64,000 bases of DNA, from positions 1-64,000 of the forward strand of contig NZ_MVDD01000019.1 of assembly GCF_002843315.1 (NCBI RefSeq), given 5' to 3'. This document shows, piece after piece, positions 8,054 to 16,283 of this stretch. The notes below the pieces were generated by a model. That model was not told the DNA's origin. It saw only the letters and a list, made by a program, of their open reading frames with translations, and searched no databases. Source of the stretch: Labilibaculum filiforme (lineage in GTDB: Bacteria > Bacteroidota > Bacteroidia > Bacteroidales > Marinifilaceae). Numbering within the stretch: position 1 is the first letter of the stretch; the number at the start of each line of letters is the position of its first letter. Position numbers and translations under genes: made by a program.

Positions 8054-9463
8054 ATGACATCTAAAACTCAAAAAACAAACAAAAGCTATCTATTGTTTAT
8101 AGCTCTGGCAGCTGCTTTTGGTGGCTTTCTATTTGGTTACGATACTGCCGTAATTTCTGGTACTATAGGATTCGTGAAGGATAAATTTGCATTGGATACC
8201 GTAATGGAAGGCTGGTTTGTAAGTTCAGCTTTGGTAGGTTGTATTGCAGGAGTTGCTTTTGCGGGAGAATTATCGGATCGTTTCGGAAGGAAAAAATCTT
8301 TAATCGTATCAGGATTACTATTTTCAATTTCAGCAATCGGTTGTGCCGTTTGTGGTAGCCATACAGAATTGATTATTTATCGATTAGTAGGAGGTTTAGG
8401 TGTTGGTGTAGCTTCTATGTTATCGCCTTTATATATTTCAGAAGTGTCTCCGGCCAACATTCGCGGACGTATGGTGGCACTTTATCAGTTCGCAATTACC
8501 TTAGGAATTCTTTGCGCTTATTTTGCTAATGCCTTGCTACTTGGTGATGGTGGTTCGGGTGCTTCTTTTACCGAAGGAAGTTTGTTGCATAAAGTTTTTG
8601 TAAGTGAGGTTTGGCGATCCATGTTTGGAAGCGAGGCTATTCCTGCACTTTTATTTTTTGGAGCAATGTTTTTGGTACCCGAAAGTCCAAGATGGTATGC
8701 ATCAAAAAATAAAAATGATGAGGCTGGTGCAGTCTTAGTGAAAATTCATGGCGAAGATGTTGCTAAAAAAGAATTAGAAACTATTAAAAAGGCAATAGCG
8801 AAAGAAGGAGATAGCTCATGGGCATTACTATTGCAACCAGGAATTAAAGTTGCTGTTTTGGTAGGTGTTGCTTTGGCCTTATTATCACAGTTTACCGGAA
8901 TTAATGCAATTATTTATTACGGTCCCAGAATTATGGAGGAAGCGGGCTTAAAGTTAAGTGATGCTCTTGGAGGACAGGTAGTTATTGGCACGGTGAATGT
9001 GGTAGCTACCATTTATGCGATCCTAAAAATTGATAAGTTTGGGCGTAAAAATTTAATGAAAGGCGGAATCACAGGAATGTTTCTTTCTTTAATTGCCGTT
9101 GGAGTATTATTCCTCTTAGATCTCACTCAGGGATATTTGTTGATTGTTTTCATATTAACCTTTATTACTTCATTTGCTGTCGGGTACGGACCGGTTATTT
9201 GGGTATTGTTATCTGAAATTTATCCAACTAAAGTTCGAGGTCGCGCAATGTCTGTTGCTACTCTTTCAGTTTGGGTTGGAACTGCTATTATTGGTCAGGT
9301 GGTACCATGGATGTTAGATACGCTTACACCAGCAGGAACATTTTTTATTTTTGCAGCATGCTGTATTCCTGTTCCATTTATATTGAAATTGATTCCTGAA
9401 ACAAAAGGAGTATCCTTGGAAGATATTGAGAGTGCTTGGGTGAAAAACGAGAAAAAGTCATAA
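8054..9463 (+). CDS. MFS sugar transporter (sugar porter family)
   Basis: This 469-residue inner-membrane protein has twelve predicted helices and belongs to the sugar porter family that includes XylE, GalP and AraE. Family motifs are clear: GFLFGYDTAVISG in helix 1, DRFGRKK in the loop after helix 2, PESPRWYASK before the central loop, FTGINAIIYYGPRI in helix 7 and the terminal PETKGVSLEDIE. These transporters usually import a monosaccharide with protons. It begins 20 bp after the cupin gene and is in the same operon as the GRE, so it most likely brings in the sugar released by the mannosidase downstream. Which hexose or pentose it prefers cannot be read from the sequence. Confidence 0.85.
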   Translation: MTSKTQKTNKSYLLFIALAAAFGGFLFGYDTAVISGTIGFVKDKFALDTVMEGWFVSSALVGCIAGVAFAGELSDRFGRKKSLIVSGLLFSISAIGCAVCGSHTELIIYRLVGGLGVGVASMLSPLYISEVSPANIRGRMVALYQFAITLGILCAYFANALLLGDGGSGASFTEGSLLHKVFVSEVWRSMFGSEAIPALLFFGAMFLVPESPRWYASKNKNDEAGAVLVKIHGEDVAKKELETIKKAIAKEGDSSWALLLQPGIKVAVLVGVALALLSQFTGINAIIYYGPRIMEEAGLKLSDALGGQVVIGTVNVVATIYAILKIDKFGRKNLMKGGITGMFLSLIAVGVLFLLDLTQGYLLIVFILTFITSFAVGYGPVIWVLLSEIYPTKVRGRAMSVATLSVWVGTAIIGQVVPWMLDTLTPAGTFFIFAACCIPVPFILKLIPETKGVSLEDIESAWVKNEKKS

Positions 9464-9583
9464 TTCCGTAAGCTTTCTGCAATTAACGCATTTTTCGAAA
9501 GATTAATCTATAATTAAAATAAACTTAACCGATTGATCATTAAATTACTATTGAAATATTAAAGAATGCAAACCTATAATAAA

Positions 9584-11014
9584 ATGAAAAAACAAAATTA
9601 TTTATTTCTCCTGATTGTATTGCTTGCCGTAGCCTGTCAACCAAAAGTGGAAAAGAAAGAAGATGTGAAAATTAGTCCTGTTGCTCAGGAAGTAAAAGAT
9701 GAATTTGTGAGAAGTTGGGATGCGTACAAAAAGTATGCATGGGGCCACGATGTGTTGTTGCCTTTATCTAAATCTCATCAGGATTGGTACGAAGAATCTT
9801 TGCATATTTCTCCAATTGATGCCTATAGTACTATGAAGGTCATGGGATTGGATGCACAGGCAAAAGAGGTGGAAAACTATTTGATAGATAGCATTAGCTG
9901 GGATAAGGATTTGTTTGTGAAGACTTTCGAAGTTAATATCCGTATTATGGGTGGTTTATTAGCTATGTATGAATACAATCCAGATGCTAGAATTCTTAAA
10001 AAAGCAGAAGATTTTGGACAAAGAATGTTGAAAGCTTTCGATTCGCCAACCGGAATTCCTTACTATTGGGTGAATTTAAAAACAGGTGCAACCAAAGGTG
10101 CTAAAATTAATTTGGCCGAGGCTGCTTCCTACATGTTCGAATTAGGAATCTTGAGTTACTATACGGGGAATCCCATTTATTATCAGACAGCGAAAAAAGC
10201 AAATCTGGCAATTTGGGAACGTCGATCGGATTTAAATTTGGTAGGTGATTTAATTAATGTGGAAACAGGGGAGTGGCTCAACGATCATTCTCATATTTGT
10301 GCTGGTGCTGATTCTTATTACGAATATTTGTATAAGAGTATGCTGTTGTTTGGAGACAAGGATTCGAAGAAAATGTGGGACGAAAGTATTGTTGCAATCA
10401 ATAAATATGTTGCTGAGGAAACAGATTCTACTTTGTGGTATGGACGTGTTAACATGTATAGTGGTGCAAGAGATTGTATTGATCCTCACAGTGGAAGACA
10501 ATTTGCTAGTATTGTAACTTTATACGATGCATTTTTTCAATCAATTCTGGCTTTGGATGGTGATGTAAGAAGAGCGGAAAAAACGCAGGATACTTGGAAT
10601 GGACTTTGGAATAAGTATGGTTTAGAACCAATGATTTACGATTATAAGCAAGAAGAACCAACCTATCCGGTTTACGATCTGAATCCTGAAATTATTGAAT
10701 CGGCTTACTACTTGTATCACATTACCGGAAAACAAAAGTATTACGATATGGTGACTCAGTATTGGTCTGATATTAAGAAACACTGTAGAACAGAAGTTGC
10801 TTTTTCTTCTGTTGAAGATGTAAGAACAATGGAAAAGAAAGATTATATGCCAACATTCTTTTTTGCAGAAACAATGAAATATTTGTACCTAACATTTACC
10901 GAGGAAACTGGTGAGTTTAATCTAGATGATTATGTGTTTAATACAGAGGCTCATCCATTTGCAAAAAAATCTTTCGATCCAATAAAAGTGAAGAAGAATT
11001 TAGGACTTGAATAA
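9584..11014 (+). CDS. GH47 family alpha-1,2-mannosidase, lipoprotein
   Basis: The mature protein should be anchored in the outer membrane or facing the periplasm: a short signal peptide ends in the lipobox LAVAC. The start at 9584 (MKKQNYLF) is preferred over the open frame from 9566 because it gives a normal lipoprotein signal. The body is an (alpha/alpha)-barrel of the GH47 type with the family opening WDAYKKYAWGHDVLLP, then SPIDAYSTMKVMGLDA. GH47 enzymes are inverting alpha-1,2-mannosidases best known from N-glycan trimming in eukaryotes, with a smaller bacterial branch. At 476 residues the length is normal. It lies 120 bp after the sugar porter and before a terminator. Substrate specificity in this bacterial branch is inference. 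Confidence 0.75.
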   Translation: MKKQNYLFLLIVLLAVACQPKVEKKEDVKISPVAQEVKDEFVRSWDAYKKYAWGHDVLLPLSKSHQDWYEESLHISPIDAYSTMKVMGLDAQAKEVENYLIDSISWDKDLFVKTFEVNIRIMGGLLAMYEYNPDARILKKAEDFGQRMLKAFDSPTGIPYYWVNLKTGATKGAKINLAEAASYMFELGILSYYTGNPIYYQTAKKANLAIWERRSDLNLVGDLINVETGEWLNDHSHICAGADSYYEYLYKSMLLFGDKDSKKMWDESIVAINKYVAEETDSTLWYGRVNMYSGARDCIDPHSGRQFASIVTLYDAFFQSILALDGDVRRAEKTQDTWNGLWNKYGLEPMIYDYKQEEPTYPVYDLNPEIIESAYYLYHITGKQKYYDMVTQYWSDIKKHCRTEVAFSSVEDVRTMEKKDYMPTFFFAETMKYLYLTFTEETGEFNLDDYVFNTEAHPFAKKSFDPIKVKKNLGLE

Positions 11015-11036
11015 TTCTATAAATTAAATTTTAGTT

Positions 11037-11067
11037 GGGCTGATTTTCAAAAATCAGCCCTTTTTTT
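11037..11067 (+). terminator. terminator of the GRE/GH47 operon
   Basis: A perfect hairpin GGGCTGATTT / AAATCAGCCC is followed by seven T. It separates the operon from the AraC gene. Confidence 0.85.
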
Positions 11068-11114
11068 CGAATAAAAAATTCTATTTTGCAAGGAATAAAT
11101 CACCTAAAGCCAAT

Positions 11115-11948
11115 ATGAAATTTAATCTGGATGCTTTTCTTACCGATCCCAAAGAAGTTTTTCACCTAGCGCGCATTACATTGCGCTCCAAAAGTGATAT
11201 TCAAATGCATACGCATGATTACGCGGAAATTTTCTGGATTGAGGATGGGGAAGGATTTCATTTAATAAATGGAGAGCGAGTGAAAATTTCTCCTGGTTAT
11301 TTGTGCACGCTTCGTCCGACTGATAAGCATACATTTATAGCAAAATCAGCAACAAAAGGATTAACAATTACTAACCTGGCATTTAGAAGTAGCACATTAG
11401 ATTATTTTCGCGAGAGATATTTTCCTGATACCAATCTTTATTTTTGGAGCAAAAGTCATTTGCCTTTTAGTTTTCGAGTTCCAAAAGAAGAGTTGTGTTT
11501 GCTTAGTGGCAAGGCCGATCAGGTTATTAATCAACGAAAGAACAATATTCATTTGGACAGATTGCTCTTGTTTATTTTCGAGATTATAGAACCTTCATAT
11601 GCTAGTTTTAATCCAGAAATGCCTTACTGGCTTCGGTCAGCTCTCGAAAACTATAATTCGCCAGTTCAGTTTCAAAAAGGAGTTGATGGTTTTCTATCTC
11701 AAGCAAATAAGTCTCTCGATCATTGCAATCGAATTTTAAAAAAGCACACAGGAAAAACCTTAACGGATACCATTAACGAATCGAAAATAAAGTACGCAGC
11801 TCGTTTATTAGTGATGACAGATGCTTCGGTAAAAACAATTGCATCTGATTGCGGGTATGGAAATATAGGATACTTTTATCGGGTATTTAAAACACATTTT
11901 AAGATGTCTCCAAAAGATTACCGAATTTATAATAAAAGGATTATTTAA
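11115..11948 (+). CDS. AraC family transcriptional regulator with cupin sensor domain
   Basis: This 277-residue regulator has an N-terminal cupin-like ligand domain (MHTHDYAEIFWIEDGEG, residues about 31-47). The C-terminal AraC-type DNA-binding domain has two helix-turn-helix units: residues about 190-225, and 235-270 with SVKTIASDCGYGNIGYFYRVFKTHF. The proteins of this family usually bind a small sugar or sugar derivative and activate a neighbouring operon. It follows the GRE/GH47 operon behind a terminator, so it has its own promoter, and that operon is its most likely target. It ends in a terminator shared with the opposing peroxiredoxin gene. Confidence 0.85.
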   Translation: MKFNLDAFLTDPKEVFHLARITLRSKSDIQMHTHDYAEIFWIEDGEGFHLINGERVKISPGYLCTLRPTDKHTFIAKSATKGLTITNLAFRSSTLDYFRERYFPDTNLYFWSKSHLPFSFRVPKEELCLLSGKADQVINQRKNNIHLDRLLLFIFEIIEPSYASFNPEMPYWLRSALENYNSPVQFQKGVDGFLSQANKSLDHCNRILKKHTGKTLTDTINESKIKYAARLLVMTDASVKTIASDCGYGNIGYFYRVFKTHFKMSPKDYRIYNKRII

Positions 11949-11980
11949 ATCGAAAGATGTGTTCTTTTTAGGAGAAATAA

Positions 11981-12017
11981 AAAAAGGTCATTAAGTTCGC
12001 TTAATGACCTTTTTTTC
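11981..12017. terminator. bidirectional terminator between AraC gene and peroxiredoxin
   Basis: AAAAAAGGTCATTAAG and CTTAATGACCTTTTTT pair around a TTCG tetraloop, with A and T runs on both sides, so it can end transcripts from both strands. Confidence 0.9.
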
Positions 12018-12029
12018 TTCGGTAAAGTT

Positions 12030-12611
12030 TTACAAATGTTTCAAAATTTCCTCAGCATTCGATCTGTTTTTGTAATCGGGATCGTATTGAACGTATTTCA
12101 CAATGCCATCTTTTCCAATTACATAAGTTGCAGGAACAGGAAGTGTTTGGGTATCATTTCCGTTGGCAACGGCTAGGTCAATACCATATCCTTTGTATTT
12201 TTCCTGTAATTGCTCGGGCAATACAAAATCGACACCATATTGCTTCATTATCTTGCTGTTTTCATCGTAAAGAATAGAATAGCTAGCCTTTGTTTTATTT
12301 ATTGTCTTTTCTACATTCACAGTAATTTCGGGGCTTATTGCAACCAATCGCGCACCAGCTTGTTTAAAATCGTTAATATGATCTTGTAGGTGAGAAAGGT
12401 GCTTGTTGCACAGCGGACACCATTGTCCTCGGTAGAAGACCACAATTAACTGTTCGTTCTCTAATATTTCATCACTTATAATTGTTTTTCCATTTTGATC
12501 TATAGCCTTAAACATAGGCGCTTTTTGTCCAGCCACTATGCTACTTTGTTCTTTTTGTCCAAAACTTATAAAGCTAATCAGCAATAGTATTGCTGTGAAT
12601 AATTTTTTCAT
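12030..12611 (-). CDS. exported peroxiredoxin-like protein (AhpC/TSA, thioredoxin fold)
   Basis: This 193-residue protein has a signal peptide (MKKLFTAILLLISFISFGQ), so it acts outside the cytoplasm. The thioredoxin-fold body carries FYRGQWCPLCNKH, a Cys-x-x-Cys active site typical of the peroxiredoxin-like group. A late cis-Pro region follows (PVPATYVIGKDG). It should reduce peroxides or act as a thiol-disulfide oxidoreductase. The start at 12611 is chosen because the eleven codons upstream in the open frame would precede the signal peptide. It lies next to an OsmC-type gene on the same strand, but a terminator separates them. Confidence 0.8.
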   Translation of the reverse strand: MKKLFTAILLLISFISFGQKEQSSIVAGQKAPMFKAIDQNGKTIISDEILENEQLIVVFYRGQWCPLCNKHLSHLQDHINDFKQAGARLVAISPEITVNVEKTINKTKASYSILYDENSKIMKQYGVDFVLPEQLQEKYKGYGIDLAVANGNDTQTLPVPATYVIGKDGIVKYVQYDPDYKNRSNAEEILKHL

Positions 12612-12721
12612 GTTGCTTGTGTTATCATTAATAATAAAATACAAATTACTCTTTTATTTTTCACTATTCAAACAACTGTATGGTTTTAGAGGCGTTAATG
12701 ATTTGTTAATGCGATAATTGC

Positions 12722-12752
12722 AAAAAAAAATCCCTTGCGCAAACAAGGGATT
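12722..12752 (-). terminator. terminator after OsmC gene
   Basis: Read on the minus strand, AATCCCTTG / CAAGGGATT forms a hairpin followed by a T run. Confidence 0.85.
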
Positions 12753-12774
12753 AGACTACTGATTTAGTAGCAAC

Positions 12775-13188
12775 TTATGCTTTTTGTAATTTTTTAATTT
12801 TATAAGTGGTGTTTACGCCAGCTTGGTGAAATAAAATACCTACCGGACATGTTTTTAAAGTTTGTTCCAAGCACTTGTTAATTTTTTCTTCGCTTGCTTC
12901 CGTTTCAATTCTTAATTCAATTTCTACGTCAGTAAAGGTGGGCGCATCATCTTTTTGAGATCCGATAGTATCTACTTCAAGAGCAGTAAAGTCAATTCTC
13001 ATTTTTTTTGCAACGATATTGAAAATTGTATTCACACATCCCGAGTAACTCATTAAAAGTAATTCTAATGCGCTTGCTCCGGTATCTGTTCCTTCTTTTT
13101 CTTTCGGAATATCCGATATCACTTCGTGTCCTCGATTATTGGTGATTTTAGAGGCTAAGCCTTCTGTCCAAGTTGTAGTCGCTTTCAT
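12775..13188 (-). CDS. OsmC/Ohr family protein
   Basis: This 137-residue cytoplasmic protein of the OsmC family reduces organic or inorganic hydroperoxides with two cysteines. One Cys is in MSYSGCVNTIF (residue 51) and the other in LKTCPVGILFHQAG near residue 114, the positions expected in this family. The N-terminal segment TTWTEGLASKI and the middle DVEIELRIETEASEE are also typical. It is monocistronic between its own terminator and the divergent clpB. The general OsmC/YhfA-type branch is more likely than a true Ohr, but the substrate is not decided by the sequence. Confidence 0.85.
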   Translation of the reverse strand: MKATTTWTEGLASKITNNRGHEVISDIPKEKEGTDTGASALELLLMSYSGCVNTIFNIVAKKMRIDFTALEVDTIGSQKDDAPTFTDVEIELRIETEASEEKINKCLEQTLKTCPVGILFHQAGVNTTYKIKKLQKA

Positions 13189-13453
13189 CTTGTATTTTTA
13201 TTTGTTATATATTTTACCTTGTAAATATATATAATTATGTAGATGTAACTAATGTTTTTATTTATTTAACAGCATATCAGAAATGTTTTCAGTTAAGTAA
13301 TTGATAATATGTCAAATTGACAGGTATTTTTTAATTATTCAGACATTTTTTCTATCTGTTGATCAAATGATAGGTTTGGCAAATATTTTGAACGACTAGC
13401 TTCGAATTGCAATTAGTCATATTGCAAAAAATAAAGTAGTAAAAACAAAAGGT

Positions 13454-16045
13454 ATGAACTACAATAATTTTACAATCAAATCGCAACAAGCAATTGAAAA
13501 AGCATTTCAAATTGCTGCAGGAAAACAACAACAGGCTATTGAAACAGGGCATCTATTAAAAGGTGTTTTGGTGGAAGGGGAGAATATTACCAATTTTCTT
13601 TTAAAGAAGATGGGAGTTAATGTGGAGCACTTTTCCGTAGTGGTCGATCAGATTTTGGAAAGTTATCCAAAGGTAAGTGGTGGTGAAGCTTATTTATCCA
13701 GAGATGCTTCCAATGTTTTGCAGGCAGCAACTGATATTTCCAAAAAAATGGGAGATCAGTTCGTTTCGCTTGAGCATATTTTATTAGGCCTTTTAAAAGG
13801 GAAGGATCAAATTTCAAGCCTATTAAAGGATAATCAAATTAATGAGAAGGATCTTACGGTGGCTATCACTGAACTACGAAAAGGAGCAAAGGTCGATTCT
13901 CAAACGGCTGAAGATACTTTTAACTCTTTGCGACGATTCGCTGTTGATTTAAATGATAGGGCTAGAAATGGGAAATTAGATCCGGTTATTGGTCGTGATG
14001 AGGAAATTCGGAGAATACTGCAGATTTTATCGAGGAGAACGAAAAATAATCCAATTTTAATTGGAGAGCCAGGTGTTGGAAAAACTGCCATCGCCGAAGG
14101 TTTAGCGCATCGAATTGTGAAAGGCGATGTGCCGGATAATTTGAAAAACAAACAGGTTTTTTCTTTGGATATGGGAGCACTGATTGCAGGTGCAAAATAC
14201 AAAGGAGAATTCGAGGAGCGTCTTAAATCTGTGGTGAAAGAGGTGGTAGAATCGGATGGAGACATTGTGCTGTTTATTGATGAAATTCACACCTTGATTG
14301 GTGCCGGAAAAGGCGAAGGTGCGATGGATGCAGCCAATATTTTAAAACCGGCTTTGGCAAGAGGAGATTTGAGAGCAATTGGTGCTACTACTTTAGATGA
14401 ATATCAGAAATACTTCGAAAAAGACAAAGCTTTGGAGAGGCGTTTTCAGAAGGTAATGGTGAACGAGCCCGATACTTTAAGCGCAATTTCCATTCTTCGT
14501 GGATTAAAGGAAAGGTATGAGAATCATCATAAGGTTCAAATTAAAGATGAGGCAATTATAGCAGCTGTGGAGCTTTCTCAGCGATACATCTCAGATCGGT
14601 TTTTGCCCGATAAGGCAATTGATTTGATTGATGAAGCTGCTGCAAAATTACGTATTGAAATGAATTCCTTGCCTGAAGAGCTGGACGAAATTGAAAGACG
14701 TATCAAGCAATTGGAAATTGAGCGAATGGCAATTCAGCGGGAAGGTGATATCAAGAAATTGGAAGATTTATCACGCGAGATCGCTGAACTAAATGATGAG
14801 CGCAATAAGTACCGTGCAAAATGGGAAGCCGAGCGAGAGGTGATTGATGGTATTCAGAAGAATAAAGAGGAATTAGAAAATCTGAAGTTCGAATCAGAAA
14901 AAGCGGAGCGGGAAGGCGACTATGCCAAAGTGGCTGAAATTCGTTATGGCAGAGTTAAAGAAGTAGAGGCGGAAATCGAGCGTTTGAACGAACAACTGAA
15001 AATTAATCAGAATTCCGATGCTATGATTAAAGAAGAGGTTGGAAGTGAAGATATTGCTTATGTCGTATCTCGCTGGACGGGAATACCGGTGAATCGAATG
15101 CTGAAAAGCGAAAGACAAAAATTGCTCGGTTTAGAAACTGAACTTCATAAACGTGTGGTTGGACAAGAGGAGGCAATTGCAGCTGTTGCCGATGCTGTTC
15201 GTAGAAGTAGAGCCGGATTGCAGGACGCGAAACGACCAATTGGTTCGTTCATTTTTTTAGGCACAACGGGAGTAGGTAAAACAGAGTTGGCGAAAGCATT
15301 GGCCGAATTTCTGTTCGATAATGAGAACTACATGACTCGAATCGATATGTCGGAATATCAGGAACGTCATTCGGTATCACGATTAATTGGAGCGCCTCCG
15401 GGATATGTTGGTTACGATGAAGGTGGACAATTAACCGAAGCGGTTCGCAGAAAACCTTATTCGGTGGTTCTTCTCGACGAAATCGAAAAAGCGCATCCCG
15501 ATGTTTTCAATATTTTATTGCAGGTTTTGGATGATGGACGATTAACGGATAATAAAGGTAGAGTGGTTGATTTTAAAAATACCATTATCATCATGACTTC
15601 GAATGTTGGTTCTCACCTAATTCAGGAAAAAATTGCGAAGATGAATGCGAATAATAGAGGAGAATTAATTTGGGAAGCCCGAAATGAAGTCCTCGAATTG
15701 CTTAAGAAAAGCATTCGTCCTGAGTTTTTAAATCGTATTGATGAAACTATTGTGTTTACTCCTTTAGACAGAGAAGAGGTAAAACAGATTGTTCGCTTAC
15801 AATTTGAGATGGTAAAGGTGATGCTATTAAAAAACGAAATTAGTATTGAATTGAGCGAAAAGGCTGTTGCTTATCTTGGTAATGTTGGGTTCGATCCGCA
15901 ATTTGGTGCTCGTCCAATTAAAAGAGTATTGCAAAGAGAGGTGCTTAACGAATTGTCAAAGCAACTTTTGTCGGAAAGCATACTGCCAAATCAACGTATT
16001 TTAATCGATGCGGAGGAGGAAGGTTTGGTTTTTCGAAATCAGTAA
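13454..16045 (+). CDS. clpB: ATP-dependent disaggregase ClpB
   Basis: This 863-residue Hsp100 chaperone rescues aggregated proteins together with DnaK. The order of parts is normal: an N-terminal Clp repeat domain (1-145), a first AAA+ module with GEPGVGKTA near residue 205, a coiled-coil middle domain (about 400-525), and a second AAA+ module with GTTGVGKTE near 604. The C-terminal D2-small domain includes GFDPQFGARPIKRVLQREV. The start MNYNNFTIKSQQAIEKA matches family members. The length is normal and nothing is missing. It stands alone with a terminator behind it. No HrcA/CIRCE operator was found upstream, as expected for this phylum. Confidence 0.97.
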   Translation: MNYNNFTIKSQQAIEKAFQIAAGKQQQAIETGHLLKGVLVEGENITNFLLKKMGVNVEHFSVVVDQILESYPKVSGGEAYLSRDASNVLQAATDISKKMGDQFVSLEHILLGLLKGKDQISSLLKDNQINEKDLTVAITELRKGAKVDSQTAEDTFNSLRRFAVDLNDRARNGKLDPVIGRDEEIRRILQILSRRTKNNPILIGEPGVGKTAIAEGLAHRIVKGDVPDNLKNKQVFSLDMGALIAGAKYKGEFEERLKSVVKEVVESDGDIVLFIDEIHTLIGAGKGEGAMDAANILKPALARGDLRAIGATTLDEYQKYFEKDKALERRFQKVMVNEPDTLSAISILRGLKERYENHHKVQIKDEAIIAAVELSQRYISDRFLPDKAIDLIDEAAAKLRIEMNSLPEELDEIERRIKQLEIERMAIQREGDIKKLEDLSREIAELNDERNKYRAKWEAEREVIDGIQKNKEELENLKFESEKAEREGDYAKVAEIRYGRVKEVEAEIERLNEQLKINQNSDAMIKEEVGSEDIAYVVSRWTGIPVNRMLKSERQKLLGLETELHKRVVGQEEAIAAVADAVRRSRAGLQDAKRPIGSFIFLGTTGVGKTELAKALAEFLFDNENYMTRIDMSEYQERHSVSRLIGAPPGYVGYDEGGQLTEAVRRKPYSVVLLDEIEKAHPDVFNILLQVLDDGRLTDNKGRVVDFKNTIIIMTSNVGSHLIQEKIAKMNANNRGELIWEARNEVLELLKKSIRPEFLNRIDETIVFTPLDREEVKQIVRLQFEMVKVMLLKNEISIELSEKAVAYLGNVGFDPQFGARPIKRVLQREVLNELSKQLLSESILPNQRILIDAEEEGLVFRNQ

Positions 16046-16071
16046 CTATCAAATTGATTTAAAATAGTATG

Positions 16072-16100
16072 CCTGCTTACATTGTGAGCAGGTTTTTTTT
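16072..16100 (+). terminator. terminator after clpB
   Basis: The arms are CCTGCT and AGCAGG, followed by eight T. Confidence 0.85.
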
Positions 16101-16283
16101 ATCGAAAAGTATGGGAACTGGAAAATTTAGTGGTGATTTTTACTATTTCTTTATTATTTCAAACCATTGCGTAGATTTTTTGCTGTTTTTCAGAAGCAAT
16201 TTTTATAAATTGAAATTTAATTCAATTTCTTTGTTAATTGATAAGTTTTGAAAACTAGTATTGTAACTCTTAAATAGGAACAA

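Noticed and set aside
10257-10517. 86-codon ORF inside the GH47 gene
   Set aside because: It is an alternative frame of the GH47 coding sequence, with biased hydrophobic composition typical of shadow frames.
13321-13453. heat-shock operator (CIRCE) before clpB
   Set aside because: Only the short palindrome TGTCAAATTGACA near 13308-13322 was found, which does not match CIRCE.
13900-14265. 121-codon antisense ORF in clpB
   Set aside because: It is the complement of a conserved clpB region and shows no independent start context or domain.
16069-16251. 60-codon ORF after clpB
   Set aside because: It begins inside the clpB terminator and is a low-complexity Phe-rich frame with no recognisable features.
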